From: Dokdonia pacifica
GTDB lineage: Bacteria; Bacteroidota; Bacteroidia; Flavobacteriales; Flavobacteriaceae
Length of the DNA: 64,000 nucleotides
Direction of reading: 5' to 3'
Assembly (NCBI RefSeq): GCF_900188275.1
Contig: NZ_FZNY01000008.1
Span: forward strand, 62,001 to 126,000
The position numbers and the translations under genes were made by a program. Position 1 is the first letter of the stretch, and the number at the start of each line of letters is the position of its first letter. Positions 41,689 to 51,567 of this stretch are shown here, one piece after another. The notes beneath the pieces are model-generated. The model worked only from the letters and a program-made list of their open reading frames with translations. It was not told where the DNA came from and did no database searches.

Positions 41689-42969
41689 ATGAACATTCCC
41701 ACTATCGATTTACCTCGAATCGTTGTTATCGGGGCAGGATTTGCAGGGCTTCAAGTTGCAAAAAAGATTGACACCAATCAGTATCAACTCGTTCTCATTG
41801 ACAAAAACAATTACCACACTTTTCAACCTTTATTATATCAAGTTTCTTCAGCAGGATTAGAGCCAGATTCTATTGCCTATCCTATTCGGAAAATATTACA
41901 TAAAAAGAAAAACACGTTTTATAGATTGACAAATGTCGAGCATATTGACACCGAAAAATCTATCATCAAAACGGCTATTGGAGATATTTTTTATGATCAA
42001 CTTGTGATTGCTACTGGTGCTACTAATAACTTTTTTGGAAATGATAATATTGCATTGCACTCACTTCCAATGAAGTCCCTTACAGACGCACTCAATTTAC
42101 GTTCTAAAATCTTAGGCAATTTTGAAAAAGCACTTAACACAACAGATCTAGAACGTCGTGAAGAGCTCATGAACTTTGTAATTGTAGGCGCGGGTCCTAC
42201 AGGAGTTGAGCTTGCAGGCGCACTTGCAGAGCTTAAAAACAAAATCCTTCCAAATGACTTTCCTGATTTGGATTTACGAGTCATGAAAATTCATGTTATC
42301 GAAGCAGCACCAAGAGTGCTCGCTCCTATGCATGAAAATTCTTCAGAAAAAGCGTTTGCAGCACTTAGAAAGTTAGGAGTACATATCTGGACAGAAACCT
42401 TTGTGACCGATTATAAAGACAATATAGTAACCACAAATGGAGATCAATCCTTTAGAACCGACACTTTAATTTGGGCAGCTGGTGTAAAAGGAGATTTTCC
42501 CGAAGGGTTAAATGCTGCCGAGATTGGACGAGGACACCGTATTATTACAGACGATTTTTGCAAAGCAAAAGGAGTAGATAATGTTTATATATTAGGAGAC
42601 GCAGGTCTTATACAATCAGAACGATACCCACAAGGCTTACCAATGCTTGCCTCTGTAGCCATGCAACAAGGTGTATATCTAGCAAAAGCATTGAATCGCT
42701 TAGCGCGAAATAAAAAAGCAGTCCCATTTATATATAATGATAAAGGATCTATGGCTACTATTGGACGTAATAAAGCTGTTGTAGAACTTAAAAAATTCAG
42801 ATTTCAAGGATTCTTTGCATGGCTTGTATGGATGTTTGTACATCTTATGCTATTAGTTGGCTTTAGAAATCGCGTTGTAGTATTTGTGAATTGGATGTGG
42901 AATTACTTTAGATATAATAATGGTTTACGATTGATTGTAAGACCTTATAAACGTCCTACAAAAGCATAA
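41689..42969 (+). CDS. Type II NADH dehydrogenase (NDH-2)
   Basis: Membrane-attached FAD enzyme passing electrons from NADH to quinone without proton pumping. 426 residues from the Met at 41689; an ATG at 41674 lies in frame. First Rossmann motif IVVIGAGFAGLQVAKKI (FAD), second IVGAGPTGVELAGAL (NADH), the GDAG motif before the AMQQGVYLA segment, and a C-terminal amphipathic/hydrophobic region (FFAWLVWMFVHLMLLVGFRNR) that anchors to the membrane. A TATCTTTA box lies 15 bp before the start. Confidence 0.92.
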   Translation: MNIPTIDLPRIVVIGAGFAGLQVAKKIDTNQYQLVLIDKNNYHTFQPLLYQVSSAGLEPDSIAYPIRKILHKKKNTFYRLTNVEHIDTEKSIIKTAIGDIFYDQLVIATGATNNFFGNDNIALHSLPMKSLTDALNLRSKILGNFEKALNTTDLERREELMNFVIVGAGPTGVELAGALAELKNKILPNDFPDLDLRVMKIHVIEAAPRVLAPMHENSSEKAFAALRKLGVHIWTETFVTDYKDNIVTTNGDQSFRTDTLIWAAGVKGDFPEGLNAAEIGRGHRIITDDFCKAKGVDNVYILGDAGLIQSERYPQGLPMLASVAMQQGVYLAKALNRLARNKKAVPFIYNDKGSMATIGRNKAVVELKKFRFQGFFAWLVWMFVHLMLLVGFRNRVVVFVNWMWNYFRYNNGLRLIVRPYKRPTKA

Positions 42970-43003
42970 AAACACTTTAAACAGACTACAGCATCATTAA
43001 AAC

Positions 43004-43050
43004 AAGGATGTATAACTATTCTTTATATATAGTTATACATCCTTTTCTAT
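43004..43050 (+). terminator. Intrinsic terminator of the NDH-2 gene
   Basis: A 16-bp stem AAGGATGTATAACTAT / ATAGTTATACATCCTT (43004-43019 and 43029-43044) with a 9-base loop, then TTTCTATTTT. It lies 34 bp after the stop. Confidence 0.85.
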
Positions 43051-43485
43051 TTTAAAGAAATTGCACTTCTCAACAAACTTGTCAATTATCCACTTTTCAC
43101 AAGTATAAATTTCACATATTATATATACGCTTTCGCGAAAGCGTATAAAAGCAGTTCATTCTCCTTTTAAAAAGGGGCAAATACCCCTAAACACCTATAT
43201 ATCAATAAAATAAATTTGCTCTGTATTTAAAAATCATCTTTTAAAACGAAAAGCCCATTGTTTATAGGCTTTCATTGCGATTTGGGGAAAGAAAATTCAA
43301 CTTATTTACATGAAAATCAGATATATAAAGAACTGAAACTACTGATTAAACCGCTATAAATCAGCATATTTCAGGCTAATCTGGGTTATCTTTAACCTAT
43401 AAATTATGATGAAAAAATCAAAATAATCAATTGTCAATATTACAAATATCAGAACGTAATTTATTAACTAAAATCAATAAAAAAA
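43051..43485. other. Noncoding region before the haloperoxidase gene
   Basis: No ORF. It holds the 24-bp palindrome at 43124, an AAAGGGGCAAATACCCCT hairpin (43168-43185), and AT-rich sequence that may be the promoter and leader of the haloperoxidase gene. No consensus -7 box was found. Confidence 0.5.
43124..43147. repeat. Perfect 24-bp palindrome, TTTCGCGAAA family
   Basis: The longest copy of the family: TATACGCTTTCG joined to CGAAAGCGTATA. Confidence 0.9.
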
Positions 43486-45456
43486 ATGAACAATTACAGA
43501 AGAGAGGAAGCTCGAGAAAGAAGAAGAAAAGCAGCGCAAGTTGCGTATGATCGTCCGCATTTACCACACATTGATAATGGAGATGAGCAGTGTTTTAGAC
43601 ATGACCAAGAAAATGCTGAACGTCATGGTATTGAAAAAGGGGAACCATCATACCTAATGACCTTTACAAAAGGGATGCCTCATAATGAGAAAACCGGATT
43701 AGTAAACACACCACTTAACGTACAAAAATTTATCAATGCGATTGATAGTGGTGATGAAAGAGACTTTAGAGACACGCCACTAGGACGTGAAGATAATGTA
43801 GGTTATGAATGTAAGCTTCCTGACTGGTTATCAGAGAAAGCAAAGACAGGTAACGGAGGCAGACCTGTAGGCCTACGAGCTTGGGAAAGTCAGAGTGCAG
43901 GACTTGCATTTGATCTAGAAGGACCAGATGCACAGGCTGTTACTATGCCTCCCGCACCTCGCCTAGGTAGTGAGGAATTAGAAGGAGAAATGGCAGAGGT
44001 GTATACCCAAGCGTTATTAAGAGATATCCCTTTTCATGCGTATACCAATGGTGTTATGGGATGTGGAGACGGACTGGATATAAAAGAAGATATATCACCA
44101 GATTATGTGATAGATGCTTTTGATACCAAAGCCGATTATGTAAAACAAGTACAAGAATTTACCAGTAAACTACAAAAGCTTGATTGGTTTAATGAAAAAG
44201 TAGATTTAAAATTAAACAGTCAAGAAGAAATACGCAGATGTGACCGTTTATGTCCAACTCCAGCTACAGCCTATAGAGGAATCACTCCTGGAGATGATAT
44301 AGGTCCTTACTTATCTCAATTTTTATTGGTAGGAAACACTGGTATTAATGGAAATGACGCAGAGCGTAGAACTAGAGATGGATTAATCACCTATGGAGCT
44401 ATTTCTATAGATCAGCGTGTGCGTACAGCAACGCCTGGTCAAAATTATATGCAAACTTGGGAAGAATGGTTGGATGTACAAAATGCTGCTAATGTAGGCG
44501 GACTTGAAACATACCTTCCTGGTAATTCTCCACAAGGACGTAGATTTATCTACACACCTCGTGATCTTGCAACATATGTGCATTATGATGCTTTATATGA
44601 AGCGTACTTAAATGCATGTTTAATTCTATTAGGAAACGGAACTGCATTTGATCCAGGAATTCCTTTCCAAGGAAATGACAAGGTTGATCACCAACAAGGA
44701 TTTGCTCATTTTGGTGGACCACACATCTTATCGCTAGTTACTGAAGTAGCGACACGTGCTTTAAAAGCAGTTCGTTTCCAAAAGTATAACGTACATAGAC
44801 GTTTACGTCCTGAAGCACTAGCAGCTAGATTATTTAAAATTGATGAATTACAACACATGGCTCCAGACTTAAGAGAGCTGTTTGATAATTTAGAAGAGTG
44901 TAAAATCTTAGATGCTGTAGCAAATGAAAATGGAAAAGCTGGCAACTATTTATTACCTATGGCTTTTTGTGAAGGATCTCCTATGCACCCAGCATATGGT
45001 GCAGGTCACGCTACTGTAGCTGGAGCTTGTGTAACCATCCTTAAAGCTTTCTTTGATCATAAGAGTCTTCTAGAAGTAGTTCCTAAAGATGAATTACAAA
45101 AAGAAGATTTTAAGATCCTTGAAAAAGTAAAACCAGGAATTACTGAAGATAAGGTTCATTCATCTAATCTTGCATACGTTTCTGTAGATCAAGGACAATC
45201 GTTAAGCGTAGTACCTGTATTAGACAGCAATAATAAAATTGCAAAACTTACAGTAGAAGGAGAGCTTAACAAATTATGTTCTAATATTTCTATAGGACGT
45301 GATTGGGCTGGAGTACATTACTTTACAGATTATTATGAGTCTATCTTAATGGGAGAAGAGATTGCTTTAGGCATTCTTGAAGAACAAAAGTTATTGTTTG
45401 GAGAAAACTTCTCAATGACAGTTCCATTATTTAATGGAGACACAAAGAGAATATAA
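43486..45456 (+). CDS. Vanadium-dependent haloperoxidase
   Basis: 656-residue PAP2-superfamily enzyme that uses H2O2 to oxidise halide to hypohalous acid. Vanadate-binding residues align with algal bromoperoxidase by spacing: K433 and R441 (QKYNVHRRLRPE), H501 (MHPAYGAGH), G507 and H508, and R605 and H611 (GRDWAGVH). The Ser that follows the first His in algal enzymes is Ala (A506) here. About 35 extra residues lie between H508 and R605 compared with the Ascophyllum enzyme. No signal peptide is seen. The halide preference cannot be read from the sequence. Confidence 0.92.
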   Translation: MNNYRREEARERRRKAAQVAYDRPHLPHIDNGDEQCFRHDQENAERHGIEKGEPSYLMTFTKGMPHNEKTGLVNTPLNVQKFINAIDSGDERDFRDTPLGREDNVGYECKLPDWLSEKAKTGNGGRPVGLRAWESQSAGLAFDLEGPDAQAVTMPPAPRLGSEELEGEMAEVYTQALLRDIPFHAYTNGVMGCGDGLDIKEDISPDYVIDAFDTKADYVKQVQEFTSKLQKLDWFNEKVDLKLNSQEEIRRCDRLCPTPATAYRGITPGDDIGPYLSQFLLVGNTGINGNDAERRTRDGLITYGAISIDQRVRTATPGQNYMQTWEEWLDVQNAANVGGLETYLPGNSPQGRRFIYTPRDLATYVHYDALYEAYLNACLILLGNGTAFDPGIPFQGNDKVDHQQGFAHFGGPHILSLVTEVATRALKAVRFQKYNVHRRLRPEALAARLFKIDELQHMAPDLRELFDNLEECKILDAVANENGKAGNYLLPMAFCEGSPMHPAYGAGHATVAGACVTILKAFFDHKSLLEVVPKDELQKEDFKILEKVKPGITEDKVHSSNLAYVSVDQGQSLSVVPVLDSNNKIAKLTVEGELNKLCSNISIGRDWAGVHYFTDYYESILMGEEIALGILEEQKLLFGENFSMTVPLFNGDTKRI

Positions 45457-45479
45457 TAATCTCTGTATATATTAAAAAG

Positions 45480-45502
45480 GCGCTACTCATTTTGAGTAGC
45501 GC
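45480..45502. terminator. Bidirectional terminator between haloperoxidase and DUF547
   Basis: The stem GCGCTACTCA / TGAGTAGCGC has an A-rich left flank and a T-rich right flank, between convergent genes. Confidence 0.85.
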
Positions 45503-45508
45503 TTTTCT

Positions 45509-46156
45509 TTATATATGCCAGTTATACGGTGTAAGTGACACAGAATATCCTTGATATTTAGTATCATTCAAATAACGATTTCCAAAATCTTCTTTATACC
45601 ATTCAAATAATGCTGAACATTGAATGGTTTTTTCATCATGATTGACTATAAACTCCTGAGAAACAAAAGAAGTTTCAGCTTGAGTTAATTCTTCTTCTAA
45701 TCCTACTGCTGTATAATAAGCAATTGCAGGACATGATGTTGCTCCACAATTGAGTACAAAATGAATTCTATAGTCTACTTTATCAACCATGAGTCCTAAT
45801 TTGGGGTCATTATTAGATATATGTTTTCTTGCATTACAGCGTAGTATACCGTGCTCTATATCATCAAGAGAAAATTCCAATTCACCTATCATACACAATG
45901 GTCTTTTAAAGAAATCTGCTTGTTCTTTCATAGATTCTTTAATACCAAGTTTGATAATACCGTAATTGGTCATCCCATTATACACATTGATCCAAAAAGC
46001 TAGTTTTGCTGCATCATTTATTTGTCGAGTAAGATCAACCGATTTTAGATGTTTAAGATAATCTTTTATCAATACCTCATTCACCGTATCACCATACTGA
46101 TATGCATAGCGTGCTATTTTTAAATCTCTAGAAAATAACGTAGCATCAAAACCCAT
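45509..46156 (-). CDS. DUF547 domain protein
   Basis: 215 residues from the Met at 46156 (MGFDATLFSRDLKIARY). A longer reading to 46225 would overlap the helicase by 62 bp, so the internal start, 7 bp after the helicase stop, is preferred. It shows the DUF547 hallmarks LAFWINVYN, GIIKLGIKES, the RPLCMIG segment and CGATSCPAI. Function unknown; the Cys-Gly-x3-Cys arrangement is conserved in the family. Confidence 0.8.
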   Translation of the reverse strand: MGFDATLFSRDLKIARYAYQYGDTVNEVLIKDYLKHLKSVDLTRQINDAAKLAFWINVYNGMTNYGIIKLGIKESMKEQADFFKRPLCMIGELEFSLDDIEHGILRCNARKHISNNDPKLGLMVDKVDYRIHFVLNCGATSCPAIAYYTAVGLEEELTQAETSFVSQEFIVNHDEKTIQCSALFEWYKEDFGNRYLNDTKYQGYSVSLTPYNWHI

Positions 46157-46163
46157 TATACGA

Positions 46164-47450
46164 CTATCTATTCCTTCTTCTATTACGATTTCTACTACTT
46201 CGAGAGTTTGTATTGTTCCCTTCACTTTTTTGTGAATTGTTTCTAGATCTGTTATTTCGAGACTGTCTATGTTGTTGTTTATTTTCGGCAGCTCTTGCTT
46301 TTAACTCTTCGATGGTATCTGTAGGTTCAAAACCTGGTACAATGTTGCTGGGTAATTTTTCTCCCAATAACTTTTCAATCCCTCGTACATATTCTTTTTC
46401 ATCTACTCCTACTAGCGAAATTGCTTGACCACTAGCACCAGCTCTACCTGTACGTCCTATACGATGTACATAATCTTCAGGAACATTAGGCAATTCATAA
46501 TTAATCACATAAGGCAATAAAGGAATATCAAGACCTCGAGCAGCAATATCTGTAGCTACCAATACCCGTATGGTGCCTTTTTTAAAACCAGCTAATGCTT
46601 TTGTACGCGCATTTTGTGTCTTATTCCCATGAATAGCAGCCGATGTTATTCCTGCCTTATCTAATTTCTGACTTAATCGATTAGCTCCATGTTTTGTACG
46701 TGTAAAAACAAGTACCTGATTCCAGTTTCCTTCTTTAATAAATTTAGTAACAAGTGCTGTCTTCTTAGATTTATCTACTCGATACGTTGTTTGATTTACC
46801 TTCTCGGCAGTAGTATTTTCTGGAGTTGCCTCTACCAATACAGGTTTATGCAACATACTGCTTGCTAATTCTTTAATGCTCTTAGAGAATGTAGCACTAA
46901 ACAATAAGGTTTGACGTTTTCTAGGAACTAAAGAAATTACTTTTTTAATATCTCTCACAAATCCCATGTCCAACATACGATCTGCTTCATCCAGTACTAG
47001 AAACTCTATTTTGGATAGTGATATTTCCCCTTGATTTTGTAAATCTAATAATCGTCCGGGTGTTGCAATCAAAATATCAACACCTTGTCGTAGAGTTCTT
47101 ACTTGTGGTTTCTGATTAACACCTCCAAAAATAACGGTAGATCGAATATCTAAAAACTCACTATACGCTTTTACATTATCATATATCTGTGCAGCAAGTT
47201 CTCGTGTAGGTGTAAGTACCAATGCTCGGATAGGGCGTCTACGTCTGGCTTCTGTTTCGGTTAATAATTGTAGCATAGGCAATGTAAACCCTGCTGTTTT
47301 ACCGGTACCTGTTTGTGCAGAAGCAAGTACATCTTTCCCTTCCAATATAACAGGAATTGCTTTCTCTTGTATCGGTGATGGTGTAGTATATCCTTTTTTG
47401 CTTATTGCTTTAAGCAAGGCTTCGGATAAGCCTAATGATTGAAATGACAT
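46164..47450 (-). CDS. DEAD-box RNA helicase (RhlE-like)
   Basis: ATP-dependent RNA helicase, 428 residues. Motifs in order: Q motif ([13 protein letters not shown]), [45 protein letters not shown] and [12 protein letters not shown]. The last ~35 residues are Arg/Asn-rich ([10 protein letters not shown]... RNRRRNR), an RNA-binding tail like that of RhlE. The DUF547 gene follows directly and may be coupled. Confidence 0.93.
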   Translation of the reverse strand: MSFQSLGLSEALLKAISKKGYTTPSPIQEKAIPVILEGKDVLASAQTGTGKTAGFTLPMLQLLTETEARRRRPIRALVLTPTRELAAQIYDNVKAYSEFLDIRSTVIFGGVNQKPQVRTLRQGVDILIATPGRLLDLQNQGEISLSKIEFLVLDEADRMLDMGFVRDIKKVISLVPRKRQTLLFSATFSKSIKELASSMLHKPVLVEATPENTTAEKVNQTTYRVDKSKKTALVTKFIKEGNWNQVLVFTRTKHGANRLSQKLDKAGITSAAIHGNKTQNARTKALAGFKKGTIRVLVATDIAARGLDIPLLPYVINYELPNVPEDYVHRIGRTGRAGASGQAISLVGVDEKEYVRGIEKLLGEKLPSNIVPGFEPTDTIEELKARAAENKQQHRQSRNNRSRNNSQKSEGNNTNSRSSRNRNRRRNR

Positions 47451-47528
47451 AAATAGGTCTTAAGAAATGACGCTTATGTAGGTTTGTATCATTTCGTGTA
47501 TTTTACAAAGGTAGTCTTATTTTAAGTC

Positions 47529-47550
47529 ATACGCTTTCGCGAAAGCGTAT
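47529..47550. repeat. Perfect 22-bp palindrome, TTTCGCGAAA family
   Basis: ATACGCTTTCG joined to CGAAAGCGTAT, in the gap between the helicase gene and the LPS-kinase-like gene, both leftward. Confidence 0.9.
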
Positions 47551-47591
47551 ACAACCATCATAAAAACTAACTATTTACTGAAAATACGGCA

Positions 47592-48347
47592 CTACCGCTT
47601 CCAGAACTTCAATTTTTTCTTGAGTCGTTTTTTTCGATGGAATGCTTTTTGAAAGTCTTGTACTTCCTGCCACATGGCCTTAAAAACTTTTGAAGCATCT
47701 TCTCCGCTAGCTTCGGCATAAGCATCTGCCGTGATCTTTACCTGAGACTCAATAGACGATAATCGTCTAAAATTTGTCATACGTGTTTTAAAATCCATCG
47801 GTCCAAATTCCATTCGATTCAAATCAACTAAATAAAAATCATATCCATTATCCTTGATCACAATCAATGTATTTCCGGGAGAATGGTCTAGAAAATGAAT
47901 GTTTTTTTCATGAAGACCGTAGGTAAATTTCGCGAAAGCGGACAGCATATTTTTATCACCTACATATTCAGAATCTCGTATGAGCTCGCGATACGTTAAA
48001 TCATATGACAAATGTTTACTCACATAGTAGCTTCTACCAAAAAAGAGTCCTCGTTCTTCAAAGTAGCCTATAGGTTCTGGTGTAAGCACGTCATTTTCTA
48101 ACAAGCGATTGCCATATTCAAAAGAGCGTCTTGCTTTTGAAGTTCTAAAATAACGATAGGCAATCTTATTAATAAGATTAGGGACTTTAAAAGATTTGAT
48201 ATTAATCGTTTCTCCATCCAGTTCAAATAACTTCAAAGAATTACGATCACGTTCATCAAATTTCTTACCACGTGATTCAAAATGAGTCACGATATCCAAT
48301 ATACGATCAGCCTTATCCTGATATGTGGGTGCTATATGATAGTTCAC
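47592..48347 (-). CDS. Kdo/LPS kinase-like protein (InaA family)
   Basis: A 251-residue kinase-fold protein. The catalytic loop is FLDHSPGNTLIV (about 152-163) with the HxDhxxGN-like pattern, and the metal Asp lies in YLVDLNRMEFG (about 172-182), as in WaaP/Kdo-kinase family proteins that phosphorylate lipopolysaccharide sugars. It starts with GTG. A good promoter (-33 TTG at 48381-48383, 21-bp spacer, -7 TAGTTTTG) ends 4 bp before the start. One palindrome (47928-47937) lies in the gene and encodes FAK. Confidence 0.75.
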   Translation of the reverse strand: MNYHIAPTYQDKADRILDIVTHFESRGKKFDERDRNSLKLFELDGETINIKSFKVPNLINKIAYRYFRTSKARRSFEYGNRLLENDVLTPEPIGYFEERGLFFGRSYYVSKHLSYDLTYRELIRDSEYVGDKNMLSAFAKFTYGLHEKNIHFLDHSPGNTLIVIKDNGYDFYLVDLNRMEFGPMDFKTRMTNFRRLSSIESQVKITADAYAEASGEDASKVFKAMWQEVQDFQKAFHRKKRLKKKLKFWKR

Positions 48348-48351
48348 GTTG

Positions 48352-48383
48352 CAAAACTACAGAAACTACTGTTTATAAAACAA
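48352..48383 (-). promoter_or_regulatory. Promoter of the LPS-kinase-like gene
   Basis: On the minus strand: TTG at 48383-48381, a 21-bp spacer, TAGTTTTG at 48359-48352 and a GTG start at 48347. Exact -7 consensus, leaderless or nearly so. Confidence 0.6.
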
Positions 48384-48405
48384 TGAACAATCAGGAGTTT
48401 TCATT

Positions 48406-48413
48406 TATCTTTG
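48406..48413 (+). promoter_or_regulatory. Putative -7 box of the glycosyltransferase
   Basis: TATCTTTG, exact TAnnTTTG, 5 bp before the chosen ATG at 48419. It is divergent from the LPS-kinase promoter within a 71-bp gap. Confidence 0.5.
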
Positions 48414-48418
48414 CCTGC

Positions 48419-49498
48419 ATGTCTAGAATTCCTACTGTTTTTTTAGAAAGTCATAACCTCAAAAACCTAAAAACAGGTTTTGGACAGTTTAATTATCACC
48501 TTATTAAAGGGATGTATAATGTTCATGCTACTGACATACAGTGCACATTATATGCAAAAGATACTGCGCCTTTTCAGAAAGAGTTTGGCAATTATTTTGA
48601 CTATAAAAAATACTACACATTACATAGACGATCTCCATTTAGAATCCGAAAGAAATATGATGTATGGCATTCGCTTAACCAAAATGTAAAGATTGAACCA
48701 CATCATGACATCCCATATGTACTTACAGTACATGATGTCAATTTTATAGATGAAGTTTCTACAGATTTGAATCATGAGAGTAATCAACGTTTTCAAGCTA
48801 AGCTAGACAGAAGTCATGCAATCACGTATATTTCTAAGTATTCGCAAGCATCTACTCATCAATATTTTAAAGTCCCTGATGTCCCTGAATATATTATCTA
48901 CAACGGTAACACTTTAGAAACAATTACGCTTCCAGAACATCACACACCTAAAATCAAGGTGGATGGGCCATTTTTATTTAGTATTGGGGAGTTTAGTGAA
49001 CGTAAAAATTTCCATTCGCTCGTAGAAATGCTTGCCCTTATACCTAAGTATACGCTTGTGCTATCTGGAAATAATGGGACCGACTATGCAAAAACAACAT
49101 TGCAAGAAAGTATTCAAAAACACAAACTTCAAGATCGTGTGATATGCACGGGAAAGATTTCTGAGTTTGATAAGCAATATTACTTAAAACATTGTACCGC
49201 TTTTGTATTTCCTTCTTTACGAGAAGGATTTGGTATACCGCCTATAGAAGCGATGCGGTTTGGAAAACCCGTTTTCATATCTAATAATACATCTTTACCT
49301 GAAGTAGGTGGCACACATGCATTTTATTGGGATCATTATGATGCAAGATATATGGCCGATGTATTAACAAAAGGACTAGAAGATTATTCAAAAAATGCAG
49401 AAACACTTTCTGAAGCATATATAACACACGCCCATAGTTTTAGTTGGACAAACGCTGCCAAACAATATCTAGACGTTTATAGAAGTCTTATATCTTGA
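48419..49498 (+). CDS. Glycosyltransferase family 4 / group 1
   Basis: 359 residues from the Met at 48419 (MSRIPTVFLESHNLKNLKTGFGQFNYHLIKG); earlier Mets would run into the divergent promoter. GT-B fold with an N-terminal acceptor domain and a C-terminal donor domain carrying SLREGFGIPPIEAMRFGKPV, the E-x7-E motif. It adds a sugar from a nucleotide donor, probably to a surface glycan. It is divergent from an LPS-kinase-like gene, so a role in cell-surface carbohydrate is likely. Confidence 0.85.
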   Translation: MSRIPTVFLESHNLKNLKTGFGQFNYHLIKGMYNVHATDIQCTLYAKDTAPFQKEFGNYFDYKKYYTLHRRSPFRIRKKYDVWHSLNQNVKIEPHHDIPYVLTVHDVNFIDEVSTDLNHESNQRFQAKLDRSHAITYISKYSQASTHQYFKVPDVPEYIIYNGNTLETITLPEHHTPKIKVDGPFLFSIGEFSERKNFHSLVEMLALIPKYTLVLSGNNGTDYAKTTLQESIQKHKLQDRVICTGKISEFDKQYYLKHCTAFVFPSLREGFGIPPIEAMRFGKPVFISNNTSLPEVGGTHAFYWDHYDARYMADVLTKGLEDYSKNAETLSEAYITHAHSFSWTNAAKQYLDVYRSLIS

Positions 49499-49508
49499 CA
49501 TATATATT

Positions 49509-50069
49509 ATGAGAGAAGAACACGAAAAAGCAATTGCAACACTCAAAAGAGGCGGACTTATACTCTACCCTACAGATACGGTATGGGGAATAGGCTGTGA
49601 TGCTACAAATTCTGAAGCAATAGAGAAAGTATATCAACTTAAAAAACGTGCTGAAAGCAAGGCGTTAATTTGCCTTGTTAGTGATTTTAAAATGTTACAA
49701 CAGTATGTAGAAGAAATTCCTGAAGTAGCGTATGATATTTTAAAGTATGCAGCTAAACCTACTACGATTATTTATGATGATCCTATTCGTATTGCTGAAA
49801 ATCTTATTGCAGAAGACAATACATTAGGGATACGCGTATGTCGAAATAAATTTTGTAATATTTTATTAAAGAAATTTAGAAAACCTATTGTTTCTACAAG
49901 TGCTAATATTAGTGGTGCTCCTACACCTAGAAGCTTTAAAGAGATCGACCCTGTTATTTTGGAAGGCGTAGACTATGTTGTAAATTTGGATCGAGAAAAG
50001 AAAAGTCTTTCACCTTCTGCCATTATTAAACTAACTAATGACGGAAAAGTCTCTGTTATTAGAAAGTAA
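49509..50069 (+). CDS. Sua5/YrdC threonylcarbamoyl-AMP synthase
   Basis: A 186-residue YrdC-fold protein making the precursor of t6A37 in ANN-decoding tRNAs. Features: GGLILYPTDTVWGIGCDA (14-31), KKRAESKALICLV, and STSANISGAPTPRSF. It starts 10 bp after the glycosyltransferase stop. CCA-adding enzyme follows, so two tRNA-maturation genes are adjacent. Confidence 0.9.
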   Translation: MREEHEKAIATLKRGGLILYPTDTVWGIGCDATNSEAIEKVYQLKKRAESKALICLVSDFKMLQQYVEEIPEVAYDILKYAAKPTTIIYDDPIRIAENLIAEDNTLGIRVCRNKFCNILLKKFRKPIVSTSANISGAPTPRSFKEIDPVILEGVDYVVNLDREKKSLSPSAIIKLTNDGKVSVIRK

Positions 50070-50093
50070 AAGTTATCAAACACATACAGACGA

Positions 50094-51512
50094 ATGCCTA
50101 ATTACCAAAACGCCTTATCTGACCCTATTTTTAATACGATTTCTAAAGCTGCTGACGCGTTAGGATTAGAATCTTATGTGATTGGTGGGTTTGTGCGTGA
50201 TTATATTTTAAAACGAGGTACTGCAAAAGATATTGATGTAGTGGCTGTAGGGAGTGGTATTGAACTTGCCCAAAAAGTATCTCAACTGTTACCTAATAAA
50301 CCCAAGGTTCAAGTATTTAAAACCTATGGAACAGCGATGTTACGTAGTGGACAAACCGAAGTAGAATTTGTAGGTGCACGTAAAGAATCTTACACTAGAG
50401 ATAGTCGTAATCCTATCGTAGAAGATGGTAGTTTACAGGACGATCAAAACCGTCGTGACTTTACCATTAATGCGCTTGCTATACGGTTAAACGATGCTCA
50501 TTATGGTGAACTTATCGATCCTTTTGGAGGAGTAGAAGATCTTAAAAAAGGAATTATACAAACTCCTTTAGATCCTGATATTACGTATAGTGATGACCCA
50601 TTACGTATGATGCGTGCTATTCGTTTTGCGACGCAACTCAACTTCACTATTGAAAAAGAATCACTGGCATCTATTACTCGTAATGCAGAACGTATTAAAA
50701 TCATTACAAAAGAACGTATTGTAGATGAGCTTCATAAAATAATGCTCAGTCCTATACCTTCTAAAGGCTTTTTACTATTAGAAAAAACAGGATTACTTCC
50801 CTATATACTTCCTGAGCTTATCGCATTAAAAGGTATAGACGAAGTAGAAGGACAAAAGCATAAGGACAACTTTTATCATACATTAGAAGTGGTAGATAAT
50901 ATCTCACAAAACACAAATGATGTTTGGTTACGTTGGGCAGCATTATTACATGACATAGGAAAAGCACCTACAAAAAAGTTTAGCAAAAAAGTAGGTTGGA
51001 CATTTCATGGGCACGAGTTTGTTGGATCTAAAATGGTATACAAATTATTCAAACGACTTAAAATGCCATTAAATGACAAAATGAAATTTGTTCAAAAAAT
51101 GGTATTAATGAGTTCGCGACCTATTGTCATTTCTGAAGATCACGTAACAGATAGTGCTGTACGAAGATTGGTATTTGATGCAGGAGATTATATTGAAGAT
51201 CTGATGACGCTTTGCGAAGCCGATATTACAACTAAAAATCCTAAACGTTTTAAAAAGTATCACAATAACTTTAAAGTGGTACGACGTAAAATAAAAGAAG
51301 TAGAAGAACGTGATCATATTCGTAATTTCCAACCACCTGTTTCTGGAGAAGAGATTATGAAAACATTTAATCTTAAGCCTAGCAAAGAAATTGGAATTAT
51401 AAAAGAAGCGATTAAAGAAGCAATTCTAGAAGGCGTCATTCCTAATGAATATGAAGCGGCACAAGCTTTTATGATCCAAAAAGGAAAAGAGATAGGATTA
51501 CAAATTGCATAA
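50094..51512 (+). CDS. CCA tRNA nucleotidyltransferase / poly(A) polymerase family with HD domain
   Basis: 472 residues. The nucleotidyltransferase head has GGFVRDYIL and KDIDVVAVG (the DxD metal pair), then QDDQNRRDFTINALAI and DPLRMMRAIRFATQL. A C-terminal HD phosphohydrolase domain follows (LLHDIGKAP, about 284-292). Full-length enzymes of this type add CCA to tRNA 3' ends; Bacteroidetes have this HD-linked form. The Sua5 gene is 24 bp upstream. Confidence 0.88.
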   Translation: MPNYQNALSDPIFNTISKAADALGLESYVIGGFVRDYILKRGTAKDIDVVAVGSGIELAQKVSQLLPNKPKVQVFKTYGTAMLRSGQTEVEFVGARKESYTRDSRNPIVEDGSLQDDQNRRDFTINALAIRLNDAHYGELIDPFGGVEDLKKGIIQTPLDPDITYSDDPLRMMRAIRFATQLNFTIEKESLASITRNAERIKIITKERIVDELHKIMLSPIPSKGFLLLEKTGLLPYILPELIALKGIDEVEGQKHKDNFYHTLEVVDNISQNTNDVWLRWAALLHDIGKAPTKKFSKKVGWTFHGHEFVGSKMVYKLFKRLKMPLNDKMKFVQKMVLMSSRPIVISEDHVTDSAVRRLVFDAGDYIEDLMTLCEADITTKNPKRFKKYHNNFKVVRRKIKEVEERDHIRNFQPPVSGEEIMKTFNLKPSKEIGIIKEAIKEAILEGVIPNEYEAAQAFMIQKGKEIGLQIA

Positions 51513-51567
51513 GATTACTGGGTAAACTAGCTCAGGGCAAGTCCATGAGCATTTATACGAAACTGAG

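Noticed and set aside
48272-48418. 49-codon N-terminal extension of the glycosyltransferase
   Set aside because: It runs through the divergent promoter region and into the LPS-kinase-like gene; the GT fold starts at the Met at 48419.
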